A stretch of 64,000 nucleotides of DNA from an uncultured Flavobacteriales bacterium (GCA_959608625.1 CAUHQV010000001.1:61645-125644); one strand, 5' to 3'. Numbered from the stretch's first letter, positions 43,658-53,033 are shown. A program made the numbers and translations. Notes: a model not told the origin generated them from the letters alone.

Positions 43658-46069
43658 TTAAAAATTGTACGAAGCTGTAAAGTAGAAGACCCGGGACTGG
43701 TAGCTCTCGCGCGATATTTCGTTTTGCAAAGCGCCGTTGCCGGCGTCGATCACCGAGCGGGTGGTGGAGCAGAACGAATTCAGCACGTCCGTCACCCGGG
43801 CCGACAGGTTCATCCGTCCCGAAAAGAGCGTATAGCGCAGCCCGGCGTCCATCGTCCCATTGGCATCGACCGTTCCCTGGATAAGGGTCTGTTTTCCGGA
43901 ATACCGCCCCAGGATCATAGCAGTGAGTTGGTCGGTCACTTTGACGTTGGCCGCCATTTTAGCGGTGAAGTTGATGCCCGATTTATTCCAGAAAGTGTTC
44001 TCGCCCCGCGAATAATCGGCATAATAAGCGTTCAAACTGCCCGAAAGGTCCAGCCGCCGGGCTATTTTAGCCGAGACGATGAGTTCCGTACCGATGAAAT
44101 ACGACGAGCCGTAATTTTTGTAGGTGTTGTAGAGTATCCCGCGGGATTCCTGTCCGGAAACCGGGTTGACAGGGGTGAGGTACGGTTGGATCACATCGTC
44201 GTTGTAATTGTAATAGGCCGAAAAGCTTATGTCGGCCTTGTTCCAGCCTCCGTGGTAGGTCAGTTCCACCGAGCGGTTGTATTCCGGTTTCAAGTACGGG
44301 TTGCCGATATTGGGCCGCGCCGGGTTGGTGGAAACCGCATTGGGGTTCAGCTGTCGGGTGTCCGGACGGGCTACGCGGGAAGAATAAGAAAGCATCAACG
44401 AGCTGTGGTCGCTCAGGTGGTAGGTGATATTGGCCGAAGGGAAGAAGTTGATACTGTCGTTGACATATCTTTTTCCGGCTTCCCCGTCGGCTTGCGGGAG
44501 CGCCCGTACGAGCGATTTCCAGTATTCCCCGCGTACGCCTGCCGATACGGTGAGGTCTCCGAACGACCGGCTGTACGTAGCGTAGGCCGCATACACGTCC
44601 TCTGCGAATTTGAAATGGGAAGTCACGGTATTGGTTACCGGAGGGATGGGCGAAGGCATCACCGAAGTGTTCTTGTCCCGGTACGGGTTGTCCATCGTGC
44701 GCAGGTTGGCGCTCACTCCCGTTTCGAATTTGTATTTACCTCCTTGGAGCGTGTAGTCGGCCCGGGCGGAGAAATACGTGTAATCGTTCTTGTAGGCCGA
44801 GGTATCGACCACCCGGTCGGGCATATAGGGTGATGCCTTTACGGAAAAATCCTGGGCGAAGCGGGTATCGGCGTCCGTGTTGTCTATCTCGTAATTCACG
44901 TCCACTTCCAGCCGGTTTTTCGAATCGAACGCATGGCTCAGGCGCAGGGCGTTGGTGATAAAATCCATCTGGCTGACAGAATAGGCATGGCTGTCGTAAG
45001 CCGAGGACGGATTTTCCGCCGAAGGGGAAGCGAACGACCGGCTGCCGATATTCATCAGGGAGCTGCGCCAGGCGTTGCGGTAGGCGGTCGAATAGGCCAG
45101 TTGCGTCCGGGAAGAAATATCGTAGTCCACCCCGGCCTTTACTTCATGGAGCTTGCCCATGTAGGCTCCTCCCACTTGCTGCATACTCGAAGCCGGTGTA
45201 TTTGAAATGTCGGTCTTGGAGACCTGCCCGGCAATGATACTTTTGTTCTGGAAGAACGTATAGGCGGCCCACACGTTCACTTTTTCCCAGCGTCGGTTCA
45301 GGTTCACCCCTACGTTGTATTTGTCTCCCGTTCCTATCCCGGCCTCCACCGAAGCGCCGAAACCTTTCTTTTTGCTCTTGGTGGTGATGATATTCACGAT
45401 GCCCGAAGGGCCGTCCGGGTATTCCCGGGCCGAGGGGCTGGTGATGAATTCCACTTTGTCGATGGCCGAAGCAGGCAGCAGGTTGAGCAGTTCCATCGAG
45501 TTCACATTGGTAGGCCGCCCGTCGATGAAATACCGCACGTTGGAAGATCCCCGCAGGGTCATGCTCCCTTTTACATCGGTGCAGGCCGAAGGAAGGTTGT
45601 TCATCAGGTCTTTCGAGGCGTTCCCCGATGTCTGGAGGTCGCCGCCCACGTGGACGGTGCGCTGGCCGAGCCGGGTTTTGACCGAGGTCACTTCCGGGGT
45701 GACCACCACGTCCGAAAGCAACGCATAAAGGGGAGCCAGGGCGATGGGTGGCTGGAGTTTGGAAGATGGTTGGACATTTTCCTTTTCGGCATCTTCGTAG
45801 CCGATCATGGAAATACTAAGGCTGTACGGCCCGTTTTCCAGCCGCTCGAACAGGTAGTAGCCTGTATTGTCGGATACCGTACACCGTACAGCATGTCCTT
45901 GGCGGTCTAAAAGCCGGACGGTAGCCCCCTCCAAAGGGGTACCGGACAGGATATCCGTCACCCGGCCGCTTACCGTTTGCCTGGGGGATGAACTGTTTTG
46001 GAAGCCTTCTGCCCCGGCAGTCAAAAATGCGAGGCAGAAAAGAAGGATACTAAGGAAAGTTTTTTTCAT
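43658..46069 (-). CDS. TonB-dependent receptor-like outer membrane protein
   Basis: An 803-residue protein, signal peptide to ~20. Residues ~33-110 form a carboxypeptidase-regulatory-like domain (VSGRVTDILSGTPLEGATVR). A plug domain follows (~125-225: MTLRGSSNVRYFIDGRPTNV, then SGIVNIITTKSKKKG) and then a large barrel to the C-terminus (YFTASYNF, final Phe). It belongs to the outer membrane beta-barrel (OMP_b-brl_3) type rather than to SusC, and no SusD gene is beside it. No TonB box can be named. Substrate unknown; peptides, metals or glycans are all possible. Follows marC by 33 bases. Confidence 0.82.
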   Translation of the reverse strand: MKKTFLSILLFCLAFLTAGAEGFQNSSSPRQTVSGRVTDILSGTPLEGATVRLLDRQGHAVRCTVSDNTGYYLFERLENGPYSLSISMIGYEDAEKENVQPSSKLQPPIALAPLYALLSDVVVTPEVTSVKTRLGQRTVHVGGDLQTSGNASKDLMNNLPSACTDVKGSMTLRGSSNVRYFIDGRPTNVNSMELLNLLPASAIDKVEFITSPSAREYPDGPSGIVNIITTKSKKKGFGASVEAGIGTGDKYNVGVNLNRRWEKVNVWAAYTFFQNKSIIAGQVSKTDISNTPASSMQQVGGAYMGKLHEVKAGVDYDISSRTQLAYSTAYRNAWRSSLMNIGSRSFASPSAENPSSAYDSHAYSVSQMDFITNALRLSHAFDSKNRLEVDVNYEIDNTDADTRFAQDFSVKASPYMPDRVVDTSAYKNDYTYFSARADYTLQGGKYKFETGVSANLRTMDNPYRDKNTSVMPSPIPPVTNTVTSHFKFAEDVYAAYATYSRSFGDLTVSAGVRGEYWKSLVRALPQADGEAGKRYVNDSINFFPSANITYHLSDHSSLMLSYSSRVARPDTRQLNPNAVSTNPARPNIGNPYLKPEYNRSVELTYHGGWNKADISFSAYYNYNDDVIQPYLTPVNPVSGQESRGILYNTYKNYGSSYFIGTELIVSAKIARRLDLSGSLNAYYADYSRGENTFWNKSGINFTAKMAANVKVTDQLTAMILGRYSGKQTLIQGTVDANGTMDAGLRYTLFSGRMNLSARVTDVLNSFCSTTRSVIDAGNGALQNEISRESYQSRVFYFTASYNF

Positions 46070-46102
46070 CTGGGTTTTTACGGATACGGAATATATGGTG
46101 TT

Positions 46103-46681
46103 TTACAAGAGTGTTTTAAGGTTGGATGTGAACATCTGGATGGCAATGGCCAGCAGGATGATACCGAATATGCGGCGTAGTACCGCGATACCGTTCTTGC
46201 CGATCATTCGTTCGATCGAGGACGCTTTTTTGATGACGATGTAGACCAGCACCAGGTTGAGCACGATCCCTACCATCACATCGATCAGTGTGTACTGGGA
46301 CCGCAGCGACAGGATGGTGGTCAGGCTTCCGGCGCCCGCTATCAGCGGAAATGCCAGCGGCACGATGGAGGCCGTTTCAGGCTGTTCGTCCTTGAAAAGC
46401 TGGATGCCCAGTATCATTTCCATCGCGAAAAAGAAAATGATCAGGGCGCCCGCCACCGCGAACGAATTGACCGAAATACCGATGAACCGCAGCATTCCTT
46501 CCCCGAAAAAGACGAACAGGATCATAATGATCCCCGCTGCCAGGGCCGCTTTCCCGGCCTGGAGACCGCCGGCTTTTTTCTTCAGGTCGAGGATGATGGG
46601 CACGCTGCCCACGATGTCTATCACCACGAACAATGTCATGGTGACAATTGTAATGTCCTTTAAATGCATCAAAAATTCCAT
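46103..46681 (-). CDS. MarC-family integral membrane protein
   Basis: A 192-residue protein with six membrane segments. Family marks: VVIDIVGSVPIILDL near residue 20, GISVNSFAVAGALIIFFFAM and AFPLIAGAGSLTTILSLRSQ near 110. The MarC (UPF0056) family has no agreed substrate and should not be called a multidrug exporter. It is the first gene before the TonB-type receptor on the same strand. A second in-frame ATG lies four codons later. Confidence 0.87.
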   Translation of the reverse strand: MEFLMHLKDITIVTMTLFVVIDIVGSVPIILDLKKKAGGLQAGKAALAAGIIMILFVFFGEGMLRFIGISVNSFAVAGALIIFFFAMEMILGIQLFKDEQPETASIVPLAFPLIAGAGSLTTILSLRSQYTLIDVMVGIVLNLVLVYIVIKKASSIERMIGKNGIAVLRRIFGIILLAIAIQMFTSNLKTLL

Positions 46682-47092
46682 ATCCGTAAAAATTTAGATG
46701 ATTATTCAAATTTTTTGCAAATATGGAGATTTTTTTTGGATTTCCGTGAATCCATCGTGTTTGATTTTGAGCCTGTTTTGTTCGGCAAAGTACGTTAAAA
46801 AAAGGCTCCCGGTACAATAGCTACATGTAGTGATTTTAACGCAGAGCTCGGGGAGATTTTCCGGTCGAGTTCGTTTTTTTCGGGCTTATTTTCGCTGGGA
46901 AGAGGTGTTTAGATGCTAAAATAAAGGTTAAAACGTTGAATTAAAAATACTTGTGTTCGGCAAAGGTAGGAAAATTCTCCGGTCTCGCAAATCTGCACCT
47001 TAATATATTTTCAGGCGTATAGCATATCAAGGAAAGAATCAAATTTTGTTTATGCAAAAATTGAACGTTTAATCTTTATAATAATTATAGGC
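46682..47092. other. Intergenic region without a recognised gene
   Basis: About 410 bases between divergent marC and the small lipoprotein. It is AT rich at both ends. Features seen: a CAAATATG near 46721 (one base off a minus-strand -7 box for marC), a short palindrome CTACATGTAG near 46821, and a hairpin-free T run near 46875. I found no 6S, tmRNA, RNase P RNA or SRP RNA signature. Confidence 0.4.
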
Positions 47093-47383
47093 ATGAAAAA
47101 GGGAAACAGGTGGGTTTTATGCCTTTTGGTAGGATTATTTTGCGCAGGGTGTGGCAAAGTGGCTCTGGAAGTATCATTTGATTGGGGTGATAAGATAACG
47201 GCGAGGTATTCACCGGTTAAAAAACCGGCCGGCATTTACGGGGCACACACATTCGGTACGGAGCTGTTCCCGTTCTGTCCGGTGGGGATATCGGCCCGGC
47301 TCTCTTTGGAGCAGGGTCGTGTAGATCTAGCCGTTTCGGCCGGCCGGGAGGAGATACGCGATACGGTACAGCGCATCCGTTAA
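47093..47383 (+). CDS. Small hypothetical lipoprotein
   Basis: A 96-residue protein with lipoprotein signal MKKGNRWVLCLLVGLFCAGC (lipobox FCAGC, lipidated Cys20). The mature part is about 75 residues and strand-like (ALEVSFDWGDKITARYSP), with no known domain. It stands alone, 89 bases before the MFS gene. The good lipobox makes a real gene likely. Confidence 0.6.
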   Translation: MKKGNRWVLCLLVGLFCAGCGKVALEVSFDWGDKITARYSPVKKPAGIYGAHTFGTELFPFCPVGISARLSLEQGRVDLAVSAGREEIRDTVQRIR

Positions 47384-47440
47384 GCGGGCGGAGGTATCTT
47401 TATTCCGGTACACGGGATAGGAAAGAACGGCCGCATTGCG

Positions 47441-47448
47441 TACATTTG
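47441..47448 (+). promoter_or_regulatory. -7 box of the MFS gene
   Basis: TACATTTG, exact TAnnTTTG, 25 bases before the ATG at 47473. It overlaps an upstream in-frame TTG, which argues for the ATG as the true start. Confidence 0.5.
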
Positions 47449-47472
47449 CATCCGATTATCCGCAGTAACCGT

Positions 47473-48681
47473 ATGACATCCCAACCGCAGGCCGGCAAGA
47501 CGGCCATGACCATTCTTTTCTCCCTCAGCCTGGCCCATCTGTGCAACGATGCGTTCCAGTCGGTCATCCCGGCGGTATACCCCATCCTGAAGGAGAACCT
47601 GGTGCTTTCCTTCGCTCAGATAGGACTTATCACACTCGTATACCAGATATGCGCTTCGGTATTCCAGCCGGTGTTCGGCGTGGTATTCGACAAGCGTCCC
47701 AGTATATGGTACCTGCCTCTCAGTTCGATGTCCACGGCAGTGGGGCTTGCCCTGCTGGCCTATGCGGGAACATTCTCCGCTGTGCTGGTGGCGGTGGCCT
47801 TCGTCGGGCTGGGCTCTTCGGTGCTGCATCCGGAAGCCTCGCGCCTGACCCATTTCGCCTCCGGGGGAAAGCACGGTCTGGCTCAATCTATCTTCCAGGT
47901 AGGAGGGAACCTAGGCGGATCGCTGGGCCCTTTGCTGGCGGCGCTGATCATCGCCCCGTACGGGCAGCACTATATCGTTATTTTTGCGGTGCTGGCTTTT
48001 GCCACTATTTATCTGAAACGCCCCATCACCAAATGGTATAAGGAAAAGATCGAGGATAAACTGCGCAAAAAGGAAGTGACGGTGGAGGTGCCTTCGATCC
48101 GGCTTTCCCGGGGTAAGATCGTGTTTTCCCTGAGCATTCTGCTGCTGCTGGTCTTTTCCAAATATATATACATGGCCAGTTTGACCAATTTCTATACGTT
48201 CTACCTGATGGGCAAGTTCGGGGTAACGGCCCAGCAATCCCAGTTCTACCTGTTCGCTTTCCTGTTTGCCGTAGCGCTCGGGACTCTCCTGGGCGGCCCG
48301 ATAGGGGACAGGATGGGGCGTAAGTTCGTCATCTGGGTGTCCATCCTGGGGGCGGCGCCTTTCGCCCTGCTGATGCCCCATGCGAACCTTCTGTGGACCT
48401 GTGTGCTGAGCATCGTCATCGGCCTGGTGCTGTCCTCCGCTTTTTCAGCGATCCTCGTGTATGCGCAGGAACTCCTGCCGTCGAAACTGGGGCTGGTCTC
48501 CGGGTTCTTTTTCGGGGTGATGTTCGGTATCGCCGGTATTGCCGCGGCCGTACTGGGGGATATTGCCGATGCCAAGGGGATAGAGTATGTGTACAATTTT
48601 TGCGCTTATATGCCCCTTATGGGCTGTGTGGCTTTCTTTTTGCCGAACGGCCCGGTGGCATTGGTGAAGCAGAAAGAATGA
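47473..48681 (+). CDS. MFS exporter (fosmidomycin-resistance type)
   Basis: Start at 47473 (402 residues). About twelve membrane segments; the loop after the second ends VVFDKRPSIWYLPLSSM, the MFS loop motif is GDRMGRKFVIW, and GLGSSVLHPEASRLTHFASG is the signature of the Fsr-like (fosmidomycin resistance) group. It likely exports a small anionic or drug-like compound in exchange for protons. It converges with the capnine operon across a bidirectional terminator. Real substrate unknown. Confidence 0.83.
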   Translation: MTSQPQAGKTAMTILFSLSLAHLCNDAFQSVIPAVYPILKENLVLSFAQIGLITLVYQICASVFQPVFGVVFDKRPSIWYLPLSSMSTAVGLALLAYAGTFSAVLVAVAFVGLGSSVLHPEASRLTHFASGGKHGLAQSIFQVGGNLGGSLGPLLAALIIAPYGQHYIVIFAVLAFATIYLKRPITKWYKEKIEDKLRKKEVTVEVPSIRLSRGKIVFSLSILLLLVFSKYIYMASLTNFYTFYLMGKFGVTAQQSQFYLFAFLFAVALGTLLGGPIGDRMGRKFVIWVSILGAAPFALLMPHANLLWTCVLSIVIGLVLSSAFSAILVYAQELLPSKLGLVSGFFFGVMFGIAGIAAAVLGDIADAKGIEYVYNFCAYMPLMGCVAFFLPNGPVALVKQKE

Positions 48682-48727
48682 GAATAAATTGATAACTACC
48701 GTTCCTGTATCGGGAACGCCGGTTAAT

Positions 48728-48763
48728 AAAAAATCCGGTATTCCGAAGGAATACCGGATTTTT
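48728..48763. terminator. Bidirectional terminator
   Basis: Stem of about 15-16 bp, AAAAATCCGGTATTCC (48729-48744) with its complement (48748-48763), loop GAA, T runs on both strands. It separates the MFS gene from the convergent acyltransferase gene. Confidence 0.92.
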
Positions 48764-48781
48764 GTATATAAATGAGTCTTG

Positions 48782-50047
48782 TTAGAGGTCTAGCTGCACT
48801 TTGGCGATGTTCTTCGTGTCGTAAGCGCCGCGGGCCAGTTTGTCGCGCACGTCCGCAAAAGCGTTGAGCGTGTACTGGATATCCTCCTTGGTGTGGTAGT
48901 TGGTCGGGATCAGGCGGAGCAGGATGAGTCCCTTCGGGATGACCGGAGGAATGACGATCGAGCAGAAGATGCGGTAGTTCTCGCGCATATCGGCCACTAC
49001 CTGCGAAGCCTCTTCCAGCGAACCTTTCATATATACCGGTGTCACGCACGAAGTGAGGTCGCCGATATCGAACCCGCGTTCGCGCAGGCCGTTCTGGAGC
49101 ATGCGGACGTTCTCCCACAGTTTTTCGCGGAGCTCCGGATGGTTGCGCATGATCTCCAGGCGTTTCAGGGCGCCCAGTACGTTGACCATCGGCAGGGATT
49201 TGGCGAATATCTGCGAACGCATGTTGTAACGCAGGTGAATGATCATCTGCTTGTCGTCTGTAGCGACGAAACCGCCGGTGGAAGCCATCGATTTGGCGAA
49301 AGTAGCGCAGTATACGTCCACTTCTTCCACGCAGTTCTGCTCTACGTGCGTACCGCCGCCGTCCTGGCCCTGTGAGCCGAAGCCGTGGGCGTCGTCGATG
49401 AGTAGGCGGAAGTTGAATTTCTTTTTCAGGTCGGCGATCTCACGCAGTTTTCCCTGCATGCCGCGCATACCGAATACGCCCTCGGTGATCACCAGGATAC
49501 CGCCGCCCAGTTCTTCTGCTTTGCGGGTGGCTACTTCGAGTTTTTTCTCGCAGTCTTTCGGGTCGTTGTGGCGGAATTTCAAGCGCTCGGCGTCCGTCAT
49601 GCGGATCGCGTCCATAATGGAAGCATGGCAGTCGGCGTCGTATACCACCACGTCGTGGCGGTCGAGCAGGCAGTCGATAGCCGACATGATACCCTGGTAG
49701 CCGTAGTTGATCATGCAGCCGTATTTCTTATGCGAGAACTCGGCCAGTTCCTGTTCCAGTTGTTTGTGGTATTTGGTCTGTCCCGACATCACGCGGGCTC
49801 CCATCGGATATGCCATTCCGTATTTGGCGGCGGCTTCGGCGTCGGCCTTGCGCACCTCGGGGTGATTGGCCAGCCCTAGGTAGTTGTTCAGGCTCCAGCA
49901 AAGCACTTCCTTGCCGTGGAACATCATATGCGCTCCTATCTCGCCCTCCAGCTCGGGGAACATGTAATAGCCTTCGCCCTGTTCGTGCCACATTTCCAGC
50001 GGCCCGGGCTTCTGTTTGATTTTGTCGAATAGATCTACCATTGCCAT
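48782..50047 (-). CDS. sulA: PLP alpha-oxoamine synthase; likely cysteate acyl-ACP transferase
   Basis: A 421-residue PLP enzyme of the alpha-oxoamine synthase family (relatives: AONS, serine palmitoyltransferase, glycine C-acetyltransferase). Seen: YDADCHASIMDAI (His141), LIDDAHGFGSQG (Asp218, His221) and the PLP lysine in TFAKSMASTGGF (Lys252). The family alone does not fix the substrate. It is third in an operon with a cysteine-synthase-like and an SDR gene, which matches the capnine/sulfonolipid pathway described for Alistipes, where SulA joins cysteate with acyl-ACP to 3-ketocapnine. I infer that role; serine palmitoyltransferase is the main alternative. Confidence 0.72.
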   Translation of the reverse strand: MAMVDLFDKIKQKPGPLEMWHEQGEGYYMFPELEGEIGAHMMFHGKEVLCWSLNNYLGLANHPEVRKADAEAAAKYGMAYPMGARVMSGQTKYHKQLEQELAEFSHKKYGCMINYGYQGIMSAIDCLLDRHDVVVYDADCHASIMDAIRMTDAERLKFRHNDPKDCEKKLEVATRKAEELGGGILVITEGVFGMRGMQGKLREIADLKKKFNFRLLIDDAHGFGSQGQDGGGTHVEQNCVEEVDVYCATFAKSMASTGGFVATDDKQMIIHLRYNMRSQIFAKSLPMVNVLGALKRLEIMRNHPELREKLWENVRMLQNGLRERGFDIGDLTSCVTPVYMKGSLEEASQVVADMRENYRIFCSIVIPPVIPKGLILLRLIPTNYHTKEDIQYTLNAFADVRDKLARGAYDTKNIAKVQLDL

Positions 50048-50090
50048 AATTTGAATCGGGATGAACCCTTTAGGTTGATTATTGTCTTAC

Positions 50091-50951
50091 TTATGAATTT
50101 TCTATCTTGTCGAATTGCTTTTTGAACATCCGGTCCAGGAAACGATCCGGAAGCACATGGATAGCCAGCCAGAACATCCACTTGGACGGCGCAATGAGGT
50201 AACGCGTGTCGGGCTTGGCCTTGGTATAGGCCTTGAGGATCAGCTTAGCCACGTCGGAAGCCGGCAGGGCGTGCTTTTCCATCTGCTCCACTCCTTTGTC
50301 TATCTTTTGGAACAGGATCGCGTAGTCGGTATCCTGGTATTTATAAACGCCGTCTTTGGCTTTGTTCTTGTTCCATATTTCGGTCTGGATGGGCCCCGGT
50401 TCGATGATGATCACGTCGATGCCGTAACGCATCAGTTCGCGGCGCATCGCATCCGAAATCGCCTCTACCGCGTGTTTGGTGGCGGCGTACGGCCCTAGGT
50501 AGGGCCGTACGGCCAGGCCCGCGCCGGAGGAGATATTGACGATCTTGGTCTGTACCGATTTGTTGGCCGAAGAGATTTTCAGCAGCGGGAAAAAAGCTTG
50601 GGATACGCGGAGAAGTCCCAGAGTATTGATGTCGTAGATGTGCTTCATGTAGTCTATCGAGACGTGCATGATGGCGTCCCCGCCCGAAATGCCACCGTTG
50701 TTCACCAGCAATTGTATGCCTTGCGAGCCTACCAGTTGGGCTACGCGGGCGGCTTCCGCCTGGATATCGTGGTCGTCCGTCAGGTCGAAGAAAAGCGGCT
50801 CGTAACTGTCCCCCAGCTCCTCTTTCAGGCGCAGGGCGTCTTCTTTTTTACGGACACTTCCGTACACTTTGAAACCGGCTTTAGCCAGTTCCCGGGCGGT
50901 GGCGAGCCCTATTCCGGAGCTCACTCCCGTTACAACGGCATTTTTCATCAT
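50091..50951 (-). CDS. Short-chain dehydrogenase; likely 3-ketocapnine reductase
   Basis: A 286-residue SDR. It has the NAD(P) loop TGVSSGIGLATA (residues ~9-20), the LLVNNGG strand, and the catalytic NISSGAG...YAATKHAVEA (Ser, Tyr, Lys). The C-terminal ~60 residues include a hydrophobic, amphipathic end (SKWMFWLAIHVLPDRFLDR) as in membrane-associated lipid reductases. Placed between the cysteate-synthase-like and acyltransferase genes (31 and 43 bases), it probably reduces the 3-keto group of the lipid base, like 3-ketosphinganine reductase. NADPH use is expected (Arg after the GxxxGxG sheet: VRKKED). Confidence 0.75.
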   Translation of the reverse strand: MMKNAVVTGVSSGIGLATARELAKAGFKVYGSVRKKEDALRLKEELGDSYEPLFFDLTDDHDIQAEAARVAQLVGSQGIQLLVNNGGISGGDAIMHVSIDYMKHIYDINTLGLLRVSQAFFPLLKISSANKSVQTKIVNISSGAGLAVRPYLGPYAATKHAVEAISDAMRRELMRYGIDVIIIEPGPIQTEIWNKNKAKDGVYKYQDTDYAILFQKIDKGVEQMEKHALPASDVAKLILKAYTKAKPDTRYLIAPSKWMFWLAIHVLPDRFLDRMFKKQFDKIENS

Positions 50952-50982
50952 AGCGGTAGGTTGGTCTTTTAGGTGGAAAAAA

Positions 50983-52044
50983 TCAGAGAAGGGTGGGGTT
51001 CACCCTGTATGTTTCTTTCAGTTCCTCCAGGAAATCCTTTACCGACGGCGTGAAATCGTTGAGCCATTCCTGACCCTGCATCCAGCGGTCGTCGAATATC
51101 TTGGTCATATAGCGTTCCCCGTGGTCGGGCAGCAGCACGACAGGCACCGCGTCTTCGGGCAGGGAGGCGATCTCCTTGATGACGGCCGCGATAGCCGCCC
51201 CGCTCGAATAACCGCACATCAGGCCCTCCACCAACGGGAGCATACGGGCTGCGTGGGCGCTTTCGAAATCGTTCACTTTTACGAACCGGTCGATGGCCGA
51301 GAAGTCCGTGGCCGATGGGATCATATTTTTGCCTACGCCTTCCATCCGATAGGGCTGGAGTTCGTTCGGGTCGATTTCCCCGGTCTCTTTGTATTTTTTC
51401 AGGATGCTCCCCACGGCATCCACGCCGATCACTTCGACATCGGGATTTTGTTCCTTGAGGTATTTGCCGATGCCGGAAATAGTCCCCCCCGTGCCGGAGC
51501 AGGCAAAGAAATGGGTGATCTTCCCTTCAGTCTGTTTCCATATTTCAGGGCCGGCGGTCAGGTAGTAGGATTCGGCGTTTTTAGGATTGAAGTACTGGTT
51601 GATATAGATGGAGCCGGGCGTTTCTTTGGCCAGGCGGGCTCCCGTGCAATAATAGGAGTCCGGGTGGTCGGCCGGTACGTTGGCCGGGCATACATGCACT
51701 TCGGCCCCCATGGCGCGCAGTACGTTCAATTTTTCCTGGGCGCATTTGGAATTGACGGCCACAATACATTTGTAACCCTTCAGGGCACATATCATCGCGA
51801 TGCTGTATCCCGTATTGCCGGAGGTGGTCTCTACGATGGTGGATCCCGGGCGGAGTTCCCCCCGGCGTTCGGCTTCTTCTATGATGTGAAGGGCTACGCG
51901 ATCCTTCATGGAATGCCCCGGATTGTAGGACTCTACTTTTGCGAAAACTCGTATAGGTGAAAGGTGGAAAAACTTGTCCAAAGGAATCATCGGCGTGTTG
52001 CCGATGGTCTTCAGAAGAGTGGTCGGTTTGTCATTAAGGTTCAT
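50983..52044 (-). CDS. PLP cysteine-synthase-like enzyme; likely cysteate synthase
   Basis: A 353-residue fold-type II PLP protein. Seen: ESYNPGHSMKDR (PLP lysine Lys47; usual enzymes have NPGGSVKDR), ETTSGNTGYSIAMI, GTGGTISGIGKYL and a later SSGAAIAAV. It is longer than CysK by ~40 residues. As the first gene of a run with an alpha-oxoamine synthase and an SDR, it likely makes the sulfonated amino acid (L-cysteate, from a phosphoserine- or serine-type donor and sulfite) for capnine. Ordinary cysteine or cystathionine synthase remains possible; no other sulfur-assimilation gene is near. Confidence 0.72.
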   Translation of the reverse strand: MNLNDKPTTLLKTIGNTPMIPLDKFFHLSPIRVFAKVESYNPGHSMKDRVALHIIEEAERRGELRPGSTIVETTSGNTGYSIAMICALKGYKCIVAVNSKCAQEKLNVLRAMGAEVHVCPANVPADHPDSYYCTGARLAKETPGSIYINQYFNPKNAESYYLTAGPEIWKQTEGKITHFFACSGTGGTISGIGKYLKEQNPDVEVIGVDAVGSILKKYKETGEIDPNELQPYRMEGVGKNMIPSATDFSAIDRFVKVNDFESAHAARMLPLVEGLMCGYSSGAAIAAVIKEIASLPEDAVPVVLLPDHGERYMTKIFDDRWMQGQEWLNDFTPSVKDFLEELKETYRVNPTLL

Positions 52045-52391
52045 GCTCTTAATATTAACTCTCAGATATGTTGTTGTTTAGGCCTTTTTTAAGGCTTTCA
52101 CGAAAGGCACCGCAATTTAGTCAAATAAAACGGGATGACCTAAAAACGGGGAGATAAATTGCGTTTATGTGGTATAAAAGTGGGGCTGGATTATTCCTAC
52201 GCTTTTTTTAGGGTTTTGCAGGCGGATTTTCGGCGGTGGATGCTGCGCCGGGCAAGCGGAAAATAAAAGAAAAACCGCAAAGGCTTTTTCCGGACATTTT
52301 AGCAGAAATTTAAGACGCATTCCTACGGCCAGTATACAAAGGTGAGAAAAAATCCTTATCTTAGCTTTATATAAACCAAGCGAAGAACGTC
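52045..52391. other. Intergenic region with the divergent capnine operon promoter
   Basis: About 347 bases between the divergent cysteate-synthase-like gene and the secreted protein gene. Toward the plus gene, TATCTTAG (52357-52364) is one base off TAnnTTTG, 28 bases before the ATG. Toward the minus gene, CAAATAAA (52122-52129) is one base off, 78 bases before that ATG. The middle part is more GC rich and has no open frame or recognised RNA. Confidence 0.4.
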
Positions 52392-53009
52392 ATGAAAAAA
52401 TACATATTCTTTTTACTGCTGCTCTTTACGGGCATTTCGGCTTCGGCACGTACCAACGTATATGACTTAAGAAGTTTCCATATAGGCGCTATGCCTGTGT
52501 ACCTTACTACCCCGGATAGGGCCCAGGAGATACTGGGCAAACCGGAACACCGGGAGGGCTACCTCAATGCCCGGGGCGGGTATGCCGCATACCCCTACGT
52601 GGGTTTTTCTCCCTGGTGGGGTCCCTGGGGGCCGAGTTTCGGTTTTTACGCGCCGTATTACGGACGTCCGGAACTGTTGGGCACGATGGTGTTGATATAC
52701 GATAAACTGGTTATCTATTTCGACCAGAAAGTCGAAAGGGGCGAGGCGTACATCACCAATGCCAACCTGTATACACCGGATTATCCGTTGTATTACGGCG
52801 ATACGGCTATCCGGGTGGGCGATAGTTTCGAATCGCTTGCCTCGGTATTCCCCGATGAATTCCGCAAAGCGGCCAAAAAATCCAAGAAAGAGGTTTTCTT
52901 CCTCAATATCAAGGTAGATGCGGGCGCCGGGGCTTTCCGCCAGAAAGGAAAGATCACCTTTATAATGAAAGATATGCGGATAGATGCTATACAAATAGCC
53001 CTGCGCTGA
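52392..53009 (+). CDS. Secreted protein of unknown function
   Basis: A 205-residue protein, signal peptide to about residue 20 (MKKYIFFLLLLFTGISASA). An aromatic, Gly/Pro-rich block sits at ~55-95 (GYAAYPYVGFSPWWGPWGPS). The C-terminal half is strand-like (LVIYFDQKVERGEAYITNAN) and ends in IDAIQIALR. No known domain recognised. It stands alone between the capnine operon and mscL and has a strong terminator. Confidence 0.58.
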   Translation: MKKYIFFLLLLFTGISASARTNVYDLRSFHIGAMPVYLTTPDRAQEILGKPEHREGYLNARGGYAAYPYVGFSPWWGPWGPSFGFYAPYYGRPELLGTMVLIYDKLVIYFDQKVERGEAYITNANLYTPDYPLYYGDTAIRVGDSFESLASVFPDEFRKAAKKSKKEVFFLNIKVDAGAGAFRQKGKITFIMKDMRIDAIQIALR

Positions 53010-53033
53010 CCTTTTCGGTCTTAGAACGATAAT

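Noticed and set aside
46682..47092. Structural RNA (6S, RNase P RNA, tmRNA)
   Set aside because: None of the conserved sequence blocks of these RNAs is visible.
50869..51960. Plus-strand frame of ~363 codons opposite the cysteate-synthase-like gene
   Set aside because: Antisense shadow; the minus-strand frame has the PLP motifs.
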